DNA of 64,000 bases, taken from NCBI GenBank assembly GCA_024516155.1, contig JAJJXM010000016.1, positions 372,001 to 436,000 of the forward strand, written 5' to 3'. Shown in pieces: positions 1 to 11,987 of the stretch. Position 1 is the first letter of the stretch; every line of letters begins with the position of its first letter. The DNA is from Pyronema omphalodes. Lineage: Eukaryota; Ascomycota; Pezizomycetes; Pezizales; Pyronemataceae. The notes beneath the pieces are model-generated. The model was not told the origin of the DNA. It worked only from the letters and a program-made list of their open reading frames with translations, and did not search any database. Made by a program: the position numbers and the translations under genes.

Positions 1-2922
1 CTTAAGTAATTTACTTTCTACACAAAAAGTTTTGGGTTGGTGGTGTAGTGTGGTGCGGTTAAAAAGATGGAGAAATGGATACTGGAAGGATATTGAAGAT
101 GTGAAGGAAGGAAGAAGGTGGATGAAGAAAATAGGTCTTGTGGAATCTTGTTGGTTAAGGGAGTTATGGGTGGTAATGATGATATGTTATGAATTGGTTT
201 TTCATTTTCTGTCTTTTTTTTTTCTCTTTTTCTTTTTCTTTCTCTTTTTCTATATAACATGTGTGTTTTTTCTTTTTTTCTTTTCTTCTTTCACTTTTCT
301 TCTGAATATCTTACTATGCTCATGTCGGGTCTGGAGATTGGAAATGTCACAAAAAGGAGGTATATAATATCTATGAAAGAGATATATATATGCAGAAAGA
401 GATGGGAGAAGGGGTGAGGCGGAAGGGTGACAGAGGAGAGGAGGGAAAAGGTCTTGTCATGGTGGAAAAAGTAAGTATCAACTGTTTGTATGGGAATATC
501 TCTACTGTAGATGTCTGTGAATGAAAATGTTCGTTTTTTTTTTCCTCGTTTAAACTTGAACCTTCGTAATGTGAAATCTTCAATGTTATTAAGCTTCTTG
601 AGTAGAATTGTATCGTATCTAGAGTATACATTGTGAAACTTTTGAAAAAGAGGTTGAAATGTCTTCCTTTCTTTCTTTCATCTGTTCAGTCGTCTTTCTT
701 TTTCTTTTCAAAAGTCGGATTATGTAATAATAATAACACCTTGCGATATTATCCTTCCTTCTACAACAAATCAACCCTAAATTCTGCTCCATCGGTCATC
801 AGTCATCAGTCATCGGAGGTCTAAAATCCTAGTTCATGACTACATGGGTGAAGAACTAAAGAACTTCAATAAACAAAAACAAAAAATAGTCCCTCCTTCT
901 TCTATCATACCTATCATACCTATCCTATCCTATCCTATCATATGTACCTATCCAGAATTTAGAATAACAGGGTATATGCACGCCACCATCACCTGTGTTG
1001 GCTTTGTCTTTTGGGGCTGTATTTCTTGGGGGTTGTGTTCATTAGGGGTTATTTATTACCATCATTGGCTTCTTCATCGTGTTGTTATTTATTTTCGTAT
1101 TTTCGGATTTATGCATTTTTTTAGTCATTTAGTCATTTAGTCATGACATTCCCATTTCACCATCTCACCATCCCGCTTTTTGTCATCTTATATTCATATA
1201 TTTTTGTTACTTTTATCACTTCCATCACTTCAGTTTCGGTAGAAAGAAGCATATAGCAGCATCTTAGTTTCACCTCGTCTATGTATTGCATTTCGTCTAA
1301 TCTACCCCGTTTCGTCTCATCTCGTCTCATCTCGTCTAACCATCCATCTCAATCCCATCCACGCCATCCACGCTATCTATTGTCTTTTATCTCACTTCCT
1401 TTAGCTTCGCTAGGATCATTCCGGTGACAGTGACGGGGACAGTGTGCTTCTATGATCTTGTGCTTCTTGTTGCTTCTTGTGCTTCTTTTGCTCTCTACAT
1501 GTTTGTGCTTCTAGGCGGTCGGTGCTTCTATGGCGCTGGGTCGTTCTTGCTGACTTCGTGCTAGTTCGGTACTGCTGCTACGTCGTTCGACGCTGTGCGA
1601 CGTCGTGATACTGCGTCTACTTTGCAACGGCGGCGACGGCGGCGACGTGCGGCGACGGCCGGCGACGGGCGGCGACGGTCCGGCGACGGCGGCGACGGCG
1701 GCGACGGCGTGCGACGGCGGCGAGCGGCGACGGCGGCGACGGCGGCGACGGGGCGACGGCGGCGACGGCGCGACGGCGGCGACGGCGGCTACGGCGGCGA
1801 CGGCGGCGACGGGGGACGGCGGCGACGGCGGCGACGGCGGCGACGGCGGGACGGCTACGGCGGCGAAGGCGGCGACTCGGCTACGGCGGACGCGGCGACG
1901 GGGCGGCGACGGCGGCGACGGCGGGACGGCGGCGACGGCGGCGAGCGCACGTCTGCGACCGGCTACGGCGGCGAGGCGTACTGCGGCTACGTGCGTGCGA
2001 CGTGGTACGGCGGCACTGCGGCGACGGCGGCGACGGCGTCGACTCCACTCGTCTTACACTTCGTGCGACTTCTTCTACGTCCTACTCTATACTTCTTCCA
2101 CTTCTCTACCCATCCCGGACTTCTCTACCCATAATTCACCACTCCATAATCCACCACCTCTAAACCTCTAAACCTTTCCACCTTCCCTTCCAACTTCCAA
2201 CTTTCAGCTTCACCAAATCATTCCAATGTTCCCATTATACTCCACCATTCCATACCTTACACTTCTATTATCATACTCTTTTCTATTTCATTCTTCTCCC
2301 ATATTTCCACATCTGCGATAATAGCACAGAACCCAACCCTCCATTAAAATTTCGCAATTCCAAAACCAAATAACGGAATCCTTAGATTCTTAGATGCTTA
2401 GATGCTTGTATCATTAGATGCTTAAATCCCTAGATCCCTAGCGACCCATCCAGAACCAGAACCAGAACCAGAACCAGACATAGCATGGCGGCAAGCGTCA
2501 AATGTCAACTGTCAAATGTCAACTGTCAACATGGCGTCAAATGTCAACTGTCAAAACTTAGCGGCGATCTCCCGTCATTTTAAGTTCAAATTACGTCACA
2601 TCCATCACATAAGACGATTCGACTTTTCAACTTCCCAAATCCCATCCCATTCACACTTCTTTTCCACAACCAGAGAGAGTTTCAAATCCACCAGTTACGC
2701 TTTCACAAAGTCACAAGTCCACAAAAGTCTCTGATATTTCGTTTTCCAGAATTAAATTCCCAATCAACACCCCTACGTAATTCTTGCTTTTAAAAAGGAG
2801 GTTGGGGGGAGGGGGTGTTCTATACTAGAAAAAAAGAAAATCTACGATCGATCCTCCAGAAAACCCTAAAAAAAAAAAAGAAAAAAAAAGGAAAAGTGAC
2901 ATAAAAAAAATTCCTTTGCAAA
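1..2922. other. Gene-free AT-rich spacer with repeats
   Basis: No convincing gene is visible here. The stretch holds pyrimidine-rich runs, short direct repeats such as TATCCTATCC near 918-940 and TCTCATCTCGTC near 1310-1340, an AGAACC repeat near 2452-2475, a CAAATGTCAACTGT repeat near 2497-2550 and the GC-rich island listed separately. Open frames are short or made only of repeats. Confidence 0.7.
1627..2042. repeat. GGCGAC-type GC-rich tandem repeat island
   Basis: About 400 bp are built from imperfect GGCGAC/GGCGACGGC units (period 6-9) in sharp contrast to the AT-rich surroundings. The unit lacks stop codons, which is why two overlapping frames (Arg/Asp/Gly-rich and Ala/Thr/Gly-rich) stay open across it. 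There is no recognisable domain and no intron signal that would make it a gene. Confidence 0.85.
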
Positions 2923-3105
2923 ACCCCTTTAACAAGATTAAAAACAAAGACATTTTTAAAGAAATAAAGACAAAAAAAAAATAGAAATTGCTGTTATACA
3001 ACCCAGCCTCGCGTCGTAGAAAGCCATTCATGCTTAACCCAGAGGTCATGATCATTAGACATCCTCCTCCATCTCTTCGCCATTTTCGTATCTCAGTCTC
3101 CGTTT
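2920..3105 (-). pseudogene. Decayed duplicate of the 3' end of the RSC1/2-like gene
   Basis: This segment lines up with 3107-3260, the last codons and 3' flank of the neighbouring bromodomain gene. Shared blocks in the same order are CAAAACC..AACAAG, GCTGTT(A/T)TACAACC, CCATTCATG, ATCATTAG(A/G)CATCC, TCCATCTC(T/G)TCG and CAGTCTCCGT. On the minus strand it still reads an acidic tail ending EMEEDV-stop, against EMDVDA-stop in the gene. I infer an old tandem duplication in which only the 3' end is still recognisable. Confidence 0.6.
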
Positions 3106-3206
3106 AATACTTTCGCAAAACCTCCTAACAAGGTAAAATAAAGATATGTATAACAGATGGCTGTTTTACAACCAGAACCATTCATGTGTACAATAGGCCG
3201 TAATCA

Positions 3207-6200
3207 TTAGGCATCCACATCCATCTCGTCGTCATTGCTAGCCCCAGTCTCCGTGGTAGCATTAGCTTCGGGAGCCTTAGTGGCATCAGCGGCACCAGTT
3301 GCACCAGTGGCAACATTGAGATCGACACCAGTGAGACCCATAGAAGCCCTAATATTCTGCGTCAGCATTTCGAGGGCTTCAACCAACAACTTTTTCGCCT
3401 CCTTTTGGTTCTCCTCATATTCCATCTCGGCTTTTCGTTTCTCTGCTCTCTTCTCCTCTTCAAGTAGTTTTCTTCTAGCCTCCTTGCGCTTCAGAATCTC
3501 CGCTCTCTTGGCAAGATACTGTACTGAATGACCCACAGGAGTAGCAGTCTCCACCTTCTTGGTATCCAAAGGCGGAACAGGGAACCAGATAACATTTCCC
3601 TCAGCATCCGTCAAAAATCTTTCCTTAACCTCTTCGGGTAGTGAATGGTTAACATTTTCAGGCAACAAGAAGGCGACAGGCGTAGTAGGCGGCATTCCAT
3701 GAGGCTGGGGCCCATGGCCTTGATGTCTCATATCTTGCTGCTGTCTGGCAATTTGCTGTTGCGCTTGATATGCCGCTGCTGTTGCATGATTTTGTGGATA
3801 GCGTTGAGGAGGTGGTGGAGCATGGTGAGGAGGCTGTTGGTAGGTGGGAGGGGGAGGTGGAGGACGAGCCGCAGGTGACGCGACGGAGGCCGCGAGGTGT
3901 GCCTGTTTGTACATTTGGGCCATAGACATGCTTTCGGAGTAGTCAGTTTGTTGTGGAGGTGCCGAGGGGCGGCGAGGGGAGGGAACAACAGGTGGTGGAG
4001 CAGCAGCCTGGGGAGGTGCTGGTGGTGGTGGGGGTGGAGGTGTCGGCTCCGGAGGTGGCGAGTCCTAAGTGGGTGGTGTTAGAAGGTGGAAGACAGAGAA
4101 AGAGGAAGCAAGCAAGCAAGCAGACAGTCAGGCAGGCAAGCGAGCTCGCGTTGCGCGTTGCTGCACAACGAAACGAGAAAGCAAGCAGCTCATGCAAGGG
4201 GATGCAGGGGGACTTACAGATTCGCGACGAGCGCGTTTAAAGACAGCGCCAACGACCGGGGGGGCATTTTCGACACCCATTTTCGCATCAGGGAGGGGGT
4301 CATTTTCTGTTGCGTCCGCAGGTAAAAGATGACTGATTGGAGATGGAACTTTCTTCAAGGGTCTCTGTTTGTCAAAAGCTTCAAGTTCGTAATCCTGGTT
4401 ATGCACTTCGTCAGGAATACAAGATTTCCAGGTTTTGATCTTGTTGAAATGTTTTTCGGTTTCGTTGTAGCGGGACTCGCAAACATAAATTGGTGTGGTC
4501 GTCTCGTCGATTCCCTTGGGTCGCCCACGGCTGTAACGTGTGAAAAACATGACGAAACATTTACCGAGAACCTCATCGATGCTGTGGTCGCGGTACTGTC
4601 CAGTTTTGACAACTTCGTCTGGGTAAAATTTCTTTTCTACCCAGTGAACTGTCTGCTCGGGTCTGTAGTACCAACAGGCATTGATCCAAACTCGTCCCTC
4701 CATGTCTTTCCAGGTGCGGAAAATCTGAGCGACAGTAGGTTTGTTGGGGTCATTAGGGTTCACGATGTGAATCCAGTCACCTACAACTTATTAGAATTTC
4801 CTTGTAAAGCAGGGAGACAGGAAAATACATACCAACACGGTAGGTTTCGCCCTTGTGCTCAATGGACTCGAGAGGGATACGGAGGTTCCTATGCGCGGGG
4901 GCACCGTCCTCTCCAGCTCCAGCAAGCTCCTCGTCGGTCTTCGCCTTCTCAATCTTAACAGCTGACTTGAGCTCTTTCAACAATTCCTCGGCGTCGATAA
5001 ACAACTGGCTATCATCCTCATTGAAGGTTTTAGCATTGTTAAACATCAACTCCATATCCTTAACGAATTGATCCAGAGTCTTGTAAACTCTTCTCTTGAC
5101 GTTTTTCTACATTAATTAGCAACTTTCCTATTTCTAAGCTAACGGAAGCTAAGAGACATACCCTAACAATATCCAACGCAATGGGATTAGTGATCTCCTC
5201 AAAGTACTCAGGAAACTCCTTCTTCTCAGGCAACTTCTCAAACGCCGCAATTCTCTGCTGCCCAGTTTCCTCATCTTTGAGCTTCCTCAGCGCCTTCAAG
5301 ATATTCTTGATCCTAATCTCAATGGGTGAATCGACTCTAGGAGGTCTTCCTCTCTTGCGTCTGGGATCATTTCTTGCTCTCTTGTCTGGAGTAGGGCCTC
5401 CCTCATCTTCTCCCTCTGCGCGCTTTCTGGACCCCTTGTCCCGTGGTGTACCAGTTCTCGTAGCCCTTCTCTGTCGTCCGGAGTTGCGCCTCTTCTTTCC
5501 ATCTCCCTCCTCCTCGTCGTCGTCTTCCTCGTCATCGTCATCATCGTCGTCGTCATCCTCTTCTTCGTCCGGAGTTTCGTCTCTGTCGACATCCATTTCG
5601 TCCGCCTCCAATACAGGACTGGGCGGTGGAAGAGGTCCAAGATCAGGCAGATGAGTGTCGGCTTCCGGGATTACATTTTTATCGGCGAGCCCGACTAAAG
5701 TAGTAACAGTTATTTTCTCCAGCATGTCGGCGTCTTGATAAATTTCGCTGTCGTGACGGTTGTAGAGTTTGGCGTTATGAAATATTTGTGCGACGTCTCG
5801 CACGAAATCCGAAAACGCAGTGTAAGTTTTGCGGCGGACGTTATTCTGGAAGGAAGGCTGGTTAGTTCACCGCGTCCAGAGGGTCGTGATTTGCGAAGGA
5901 GAGGGAGGGGTAGAGAGGGGCAAGCATCAAGAAGTTGGTTTTGGTAATAATGAAGCCGCAGCAGGGAGGTAGGCAAGCAGAACAACGAGGATCATGGTGG
6001 ACCAGAGGGGCAGGTTACCTGCACCGGATTCAAGGCTTGCGGGTGCTTGATCAGCTTGTAGTAGTCGACATATTGTCTCTTTGGCAGTAAATCGTGAAAA
6101 GGCAACGAGATATCGTTTACCCCACTGTAGTAATTATATCAGCGCCTGAGTTTACAAGTAATTGACTTGACTTGGGAATATGAATACAAAACGCAGTAGA

Positions 6201-6394
6201 AAGAATAAGAGGGCAAGGTAATACAGTAAGAGATGAGGTGTAAAGGTATGCATGTAGAAGAGGTATTTCCACAAGGCCAGGAATGGTACATACTCAGCAT
6301 CTTTCGCGTTAAACAGTGCATCTAGCACCGTCTGCATGGCCTTATACAGCTCGTCACTGAGCCTGGGAGGTTGTGGATTACGAATTGTAACCAT
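3207..6394 (-). CDS. RSC1: RSC complex subunit, double bromodomain + BAH (Rsc1/Rsc2 type)
   Basis: Six exons: 6394-6294, 6124-6019, 5845-5162, 5106-4833, 4780-4218 and 4064-3207. They join in frame to 861 codons plus stop. Bromodomain 1 spans roughly residues 10-115. An Asp/Glu-rich linker follows, then an AT-hook (RRKRGRPPR) just before bromodomain 2 (about 240-345). A BAH domain (about 385-510; VGDWIHIVNP, WINACWYYRPEQT, VFMFFTR-like region) comes next, and the C-terminal third is Pro/Gln-rich and then charged. This order is that of yeast Rsc1/Rsc2, subunits of the RSC nucleosome remodeller that read acetylated and nucleosomal histones in the nucleus. Yeast has two paralogues; this single gene cannot be assigned to one of them. 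The start MVTIRNPQPPR is the first Met of the exon opening bromodomain 1. FCP1 lies upstream on the same strand. Confidence 0.9.
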
Positions 6395-7631
6395 TGTTGT
6401 ATTGCAGCGCTTCCGGCGCTCTTCGTAATGCTGTTGTTCTCTGTTTCCTTATGACGTCGAAGGTGGGTGTGAAGGTGAAAGCGCAGGGTAACAATGCTGA
6501 ATTGTTTGGTGAGGTCAGGTAAGGTAAGGTGGTGTAATTGCGTGTGGGTCGCGGTCGATTTCCCGCGCGACGAGTGTGGAGTGGTTAGAGTTAGAAGTGT
6601 TAAGGTTCCAGTTGAACGCCAAGAATTAGTTTATCCATGCGCATGTTGCTGATTTAGGCGGGCTAAGGCGCGAGTCAGGACATGTCACTCGGTATGCACT
6701 ATGCCGGCGATTACGCCGCGCGCCGCATGAGATGCTGGGGAATGATGACGCCGGTAAAGATAAGGATACATGCCGTTGAAATGAGGGCTAATTTCTGTCA
6801 GAATGAGAGGCAACTGAAAAAATACCTCTGAAGATACCTACTAAAATTGAAGAAAACCCACAAGCCATCAATTTGACGGTTTCCTTAGTGCGCGCGCAAC
6901 AATCCCGGATTACTACTACCAGGCGAACATGTTTATATCCCTGTGAAAATGCTTGAACGGAGAAAAGAACACGCGAGATGGAGGTGGAGGGATTGAAAAG
7001 TAAAACTTGGTAATGAATAGAAAACAATAACACAGAGGGCCATATAAACGTGGAGATGGAATACACACTTGTTGGGTATTCGATGCTAACACATCTAGGG
7101 TTAAGCTTGCATGGGGGGGGGGGGGGGTGCCATCCAGTACCGCGCAACAACACGAGACAGATACAAACAAAAATCAACAAACAGCTAGGAATATGATGAG
7201 AGCATACCATTTTTTATTACTGTTCGTACTTCTATCGCCTGTCGTATATAATATTCCACCACACCGGCACCCCAATAAATTCCTAAGTCTTTAACCAGTC
7301 CTCACTCCCACACAACCTCCAACAAGCCAAAAGTTTCGTAGCCATAGATATATACCCCACCCATAAACTCATATCATCACATTACCAATCCAAGAACTCA
7401 TGTTTTATCAACTTGTAAAAGAAAGTAATCATAAAAACGCATACCAAACTCCTTAAAAAAAACATCACCGGCTAAAAAAAAAGACATCAATGTAATCGGA
7501 TCCATACAAGAGTTACCAAAACGGAAAAATGTATTATTATACAAGAGGGATATAAACATTCAAGAAAACAGGATAACCATAGGCTTTTCGGGCTTCACTG
7601 ATTTCCTTGTGGTATCTGGATCCCCGAGTTT
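6395..7631. other. Intergenic spacer between RSC1/2-like start and FCP1 stop
   Basis: It holds the promoter of the RSC1/2-like gene (right of 6394, including a TATGACGTCG element near 6449) and the FCP1 3' region. A run of 15 G lies at 7113-7127. No gene is visible; the open frame at 6788-7210 has no recognisable domain. Confidence 0.6.
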
Positions 7632-10600
7632 CTAACTACTCGCCGCTGCGGGAATTTCTTCGTTGCTGACCTCGATACTAACATCTTCTCCAAAGAGAGC
7701 TTCTGTACTGGAGTCTTCTGCGAAAAGGGCTTCTGTGCTGGCATCCTCTCCGAAGAGGGCTTCTGTGCTGAGATCGATATCGTCAACAATGGCATCCTTG
7801 ACATCCTTGACATCAGAATCCTTGGCCTCGGTGTCTTGAGCCTCAGCGTCCTTGACCTCAGAATCCTTCGTCTCAGCATCCTTGACTTCAATATCGTCGA
7901 CCTCAGCATCCTTAATTTCGATGTCCCTAACCTCAACATCATCTACCTGCAATGCCGCCGCCAACTCGTCCTCCAGCTCGGCCGCATCAAATTCCCCAAG
8001 ATTCATCAACTCCCTATCGAGCTCATCCGCCAAATCATAATTCTCCTGATCTTCCTGTTCCTCATTATTTAATCCGGCATCATCCTCATGTACCGAGATT
8101 TCGACATCCCTCAACCCACTACCAGCAGCGGCGCGATCCCTTGCAATCTTCTGTCTCTTCGCTAATCTAGATCCTGTATCCGAGACACTTTCATCCTCAG
8201 TATTTTCTTCCGTAGTAACGTCGGTATCACCATCCTCATCCAAAGGTCCGGTACGTCGTTTCCTTTTTCCGACCTCAATTTCGACGGTGCGAACGCTCTC
8301 AGTAGCACTATCCCCGTCTTCACCATCCAGACTGACATCCTCTTCATCATCGGCTCCATCCGCAACGATTCCTTCAACCTCTTCGTCCTCATCCTCGTCG
8401 TCGTCGTCGGCATCCTCGCCAAGGAACTCAGCAAGTTCATTACTTGCATCCCCCCACTTAACGTTGCTGACATCAACCTTTATATCTCCTTCTTCAGAGT
8501 CGTATTCATCCTCTTCGTCGGACCCAGTTTCATCTTCACTAGACAGAAGCGGACCATTACCATCGTCTAGTGATGGGAGTCCGTCTGATCCTGCAGGATG
8601 CCGGTCTTCTGGGTGGATAGTGATGATATAGCGGTCTTCATCTTCGTGTTTCCAATTCGAAATGGAGTCATATAGCCAATTCGGGTTGACGATTTTAATG
8701 TGGGGGTAGCGTGTGGCTTGACGGACTTTTGTAGTGCGGGGCTGGGAGAGAAGGTTAGTAATTTGGGAGGGATGGGGGATGAGGGAATGGAGGAACTTAC
8801 CCTAGCCGCAATGAGGTGGGTGACTTTCGAGGTTACTGATTCAGAAACCACGGCACCAAAGTTCTTGGCCCATAGGGCGATATCAGCGCTACAAGGCGGT
8901 TAGCTATGTGCCAGCAAAGGTGATGGGGGAATGAATTTACTTCTGGATATTGGTGCATAATGGAATGACGCCGGAGAAGACCAAAACAACACCACTCAGA
9001 GCCATTCTCTTCATTCTCGGCATGATATCAGCGACATCAGGAACAGCATCCAGGTCCAATTCCTCAGGGGCGCTACGTTTCCGTGGGTGTGGTTTTATAG
9101 TCGGTGTTTTAAGTTGCGATACACGGCTTTTTTGTCGTTCTGCTTTATTTTTTTCAAATTCCTTATAGAACTCATCATGCACCGCAATCAGGTGATCTTG
9201 TAGGCTATACAACTCCCAATCGTTATCACGAAGGACACTGTGTTTTGAAGTACCGTCACTTGAGTCATCGGGAGTTGTTGTTCCGTTTTCTGTTGCTGCT
9301 GCTAATGATGCAATTTTTTCATCCATCTTGTCCTGTTGTTCCTGTTTCTTAGCCAGGGGACGGTCTTCTTTTTGGGCTTCGATGGCCTTCTCAAGCTCAG
9401 TGGATTGCTCGGTAATCAACTGCTGGTCGTCGCCACTGCCCATGGTGATAAGTTGGTCTAAGGCAGACAATTGAGGTGCAGCTGCCGCCTTTGTAGGGTC
9501 CGCACTATCCTTTCCGAGGCCTTCCTCTTCCTCCTTTTTGGTTTCTTCGACGGCTAGTAATGCTTTTGGTGGAATTGTTCCTGAAGGGATAGAGGTGGGG
9601 AACTCTTGTTTCTTGGGAAGGAACATAGAGTTGATATCTCCAATACCGACGAAAAAGTCATATGGACGAACTTTGACCAAGTTCTCGCTCCACTTCCAGA
9701 CGTCTCCACGATCATCTATGATCACGACCATTTTCGTATCGATGGGAAATAAACGGTGTAAGCTTTTTTGAGTCATGCTTCCACTCTCATCCCTACTCAG
9801 CACGCGCTCTCCAAATAGCTTTCCATCCGGGTCCACAATCTTTTTCACCGCAAGGGCATATGCTCTGGTACCCATAGTATAAATATGGAGTTCGTAGAGT
9901 TTGGAAATAACTTCCAAGAATTGCTTTAGACCCGGTCTCATCTTCACGTAATACCAGGTTCCCCTGCCACCGCTTACATCTTCGTCAAGTTTGAATGCTG
10001 CTACCTCCTTGACGGATTCATGGTTGATGCAGTATGGGTCACTTTTCCACTCTCCTACTGTAGGGTCGACAGTTGCGTGAATGATTGTCTGATCCAAATC
10101 TACGACGAGGGATAATTTTTTCTCTTTCAGTAATCGTCGTTTTGCCTGTTCTTCGAGTTTCCGCGCTTCCTATTGCAGCTTTGTTAGTACCATGACGTAG
10201 CGCGTTATGAAGAACGTGAAGAACGCGGGAACACAAAGAACGTGGAAAAAAATTACATCTTTGCTGACAGTAAGACCGGCGCTATCATGCGCGAGTTGTA
10301 TTGTAGCACGAGAAGTATTCGAGAAGTGTGTACTAGTGTAGTCTTGCCTAACATATTCCGATTTGTTGTCAGTTATATTTTCTACCAAAAATGTTTTCTC
10401 CAATGGTGGGTTGTGTCGTTTTTTCTTCCTCTTCTTTCCGCCGGTTTAAGTATGAGAGGAATGGAAAAGAAAACAACTTACTGTGTCATATCCAATCCAC
10501 ATTGTCCACACAGTCCCATATACTGAACCTCATGAGTACAAGGTTCCTCTATTTCTAAAATTTTGGTTCTGTAGCAGTAATGTAACCCATCAGCACCGCC

Positions 10601-10887
10601 TTGTCTCTTAACCATCCGCACCGAACACCATCGTACCTGCTGTCATAGACCACAGTCCCGGGCGTGATTAACCAGGACTTGAGCTCTCCGTCCACAGGAG
10701 CGTCAAATTTAGAGTTGAGCTCTTTTTCCTCTATTCTTTCCACGCCAAACTCTGGGTAAGTTGTGACTTTCGCCTTGTAGCTGTAAACGAGGAGGGTATC
10801 TAAACGGTTGATTTTATCGCCTTCTTGTTTCGCAAGCTCAGTGATAGTGACCGGAAAGCGCACGGATGCAGGAAGACAAATGATCAT
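7632..10887 (-). CDS. FCP1: RNA polymerase II CTD phosphatase FCP1
   Basis: The N-terminal exon (from ATG at 10887) carries the biotinyl/lipoyl-like FCP1 N-terminus. It continues to the EEPCTHEVQ..C..C segment (10545-10480 region) and then the SNTSRATIQLAHDSAGLTVS segment. The catalytic FCPH domain has the DLDQT phosphatase motif (near 10100) and the conserved RPGLKQFLEVISKLYELHIYT, RDESGS and DDRGDVWKWSENL regions. A BRCT domain (around 8960-8570) and a long acidic tail end the protein. FCP1 removes Ser phosphates from the Pol II C-terminal domain and recycles the polymerase in the nucleus. Exon 4 to 5 uses a donor near 8938 and an acceptor near 8892; exon 5 to 6 splits at about 8805/8745. 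The end of exon 1 (near 10635) is my least certain junction. The last about 110 codons hold two coding minisatellites. Confidence 0.9.
7665..7775 (-). repeat. Coding 30-bp repeat in FCP1 (three STEALFGED units)
   Basis: Three near-perfect 10-residue units of the form STEALF(G/A)ED(x) follow one another just before the FCP1 stop. Each unit is 30 bp, so copy changes would preserve the frame. The units are acidic with aromatic and leucine residues. Confidence 0.85.
7795..7945 (-). repeat. Coding 15-bp repeat in FCP1 (VKDAE-type units)
   Basis: About nine imperfect 5-residue units of the pattern (V/I/A)(K/R/D/Q)D(A/S/I/T)E sit upstream of the STEALFGED units in the acidic FCP1 tail. The 15-bp period is visible in DNA as GCATCCTTGACCTCA and variants. 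Confidence 0.8.
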
Positions 10888-11987
10888 GGTAGGCGACGGG
10901 TAGGTTGTGTGTTGTAGAGTTGAAGAGGTGTAAAAGGTTTAAGTTAAGCTATTTGCTGGTCCTCTGGCATTTGTGGGGCACTCTCTTTCGTTGGTTATTT
11001 TGCTGGCTGCTGGATGCTGGCTGCTTTGTTGCTCTTTGTGTGTTCGTGGTTTGGTTGAAAGGAAAGACGATGATGCGCGTGCGTGGGGGATGCGCCTTAT
11101 GGTAACGACGACGGAGGGCCTTTTGGTTGCTCTCTTAGACACCGACACCAGCGCGGCCGTGGTAGAACGGCAAGTAACTCGTTAGGTAGCCCAGGCCAAG
11201 GCTTTGCAGCAACGCGAATAACGGACAAGGAATTTCTCAAACTGGCTCTCTCAATACCAACCCCAACCCAGAGAATATACAAAAATGTCACTTGGAACAT
11301 TAATTATTGAGAAAAATATAACACAAACTTCGTCGTATTAAAGACTGTAGATTTGTTATCTGCTGTATGGACAGATTGTATACAATGCAAGGGAAATTGA
11401 CGGTGGTTGGCGAAGGAGGAGTTACAGGTACGCCGCAACAAAGAGAGGTGCCCGTTTGTTATTGCGTCGATGCGTATGCAGCATCCGAAGCTCTGGAAAA
11501 CGCGAAGCTTCGTCGCTTGCCAGCCGAAAACAAGGAATAAAATAGATAGCGGCTAACTATGGCTATAATTCAAGCGGGATGTGAAACTGAGAACACAACT
11601 GTTGACGAGATTCACGCGGGAGAGGCAGCTGCATACGAAAAACATACCATTGACCGGAGTGATTAATCATGAGAATTGGCCGCGTAAGGGAGCGGCATGG
11701 GTCTGTTATGTATACGGTCACAAAAGGCATTCTGCGTTTGAAAATACAATAACAGCGCGGGTGTTCACAGGTAATGAATGATAACAAATACCTCTTCAAT
11801 TACATACTAAAACATCTGTTTGTTCAAACAACTATTCTGTACTCTGAGGTAAACAAAAACAATACCACGCCTGAAAGCAGAGTCCATAAAAACACCATCA
11901 CACTCCGAAAGAAATCAACCCAGCCCTTGGGAATATGCTAAACCAAACAAACCAGAATTAAAAGACATTATGAATGATAAGACAAGC
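10888..11987. other. Intergenic spacer, FCP1 promoter and DnaJ gene 3' side
   Basis: About 1.1 kb between the FCP1 start and the stop codon of the ER DnaJ gene, both on the minus strand. It should hold the FCP1 promoter. Short open frames on both strands show no family motif, and I see no gene. Confidence 0.55.

Noticed and set aside
1595..2171. Two overlapping frames of 179 and 188 codons as a possible Arg/Gly- or Ala/Thr-rich protein
   Set aside because: Both frames exist only because GGCGAC units lack stops; composition is pure repeat and no domain or gene signal is seen.
5181..5654. 157-codon plus-strand frame opposite the RSC1/2-like gene
   Set aside because: Poly-Ser reading of the antisense of the Asp/Glu-rich linker; no independent support.
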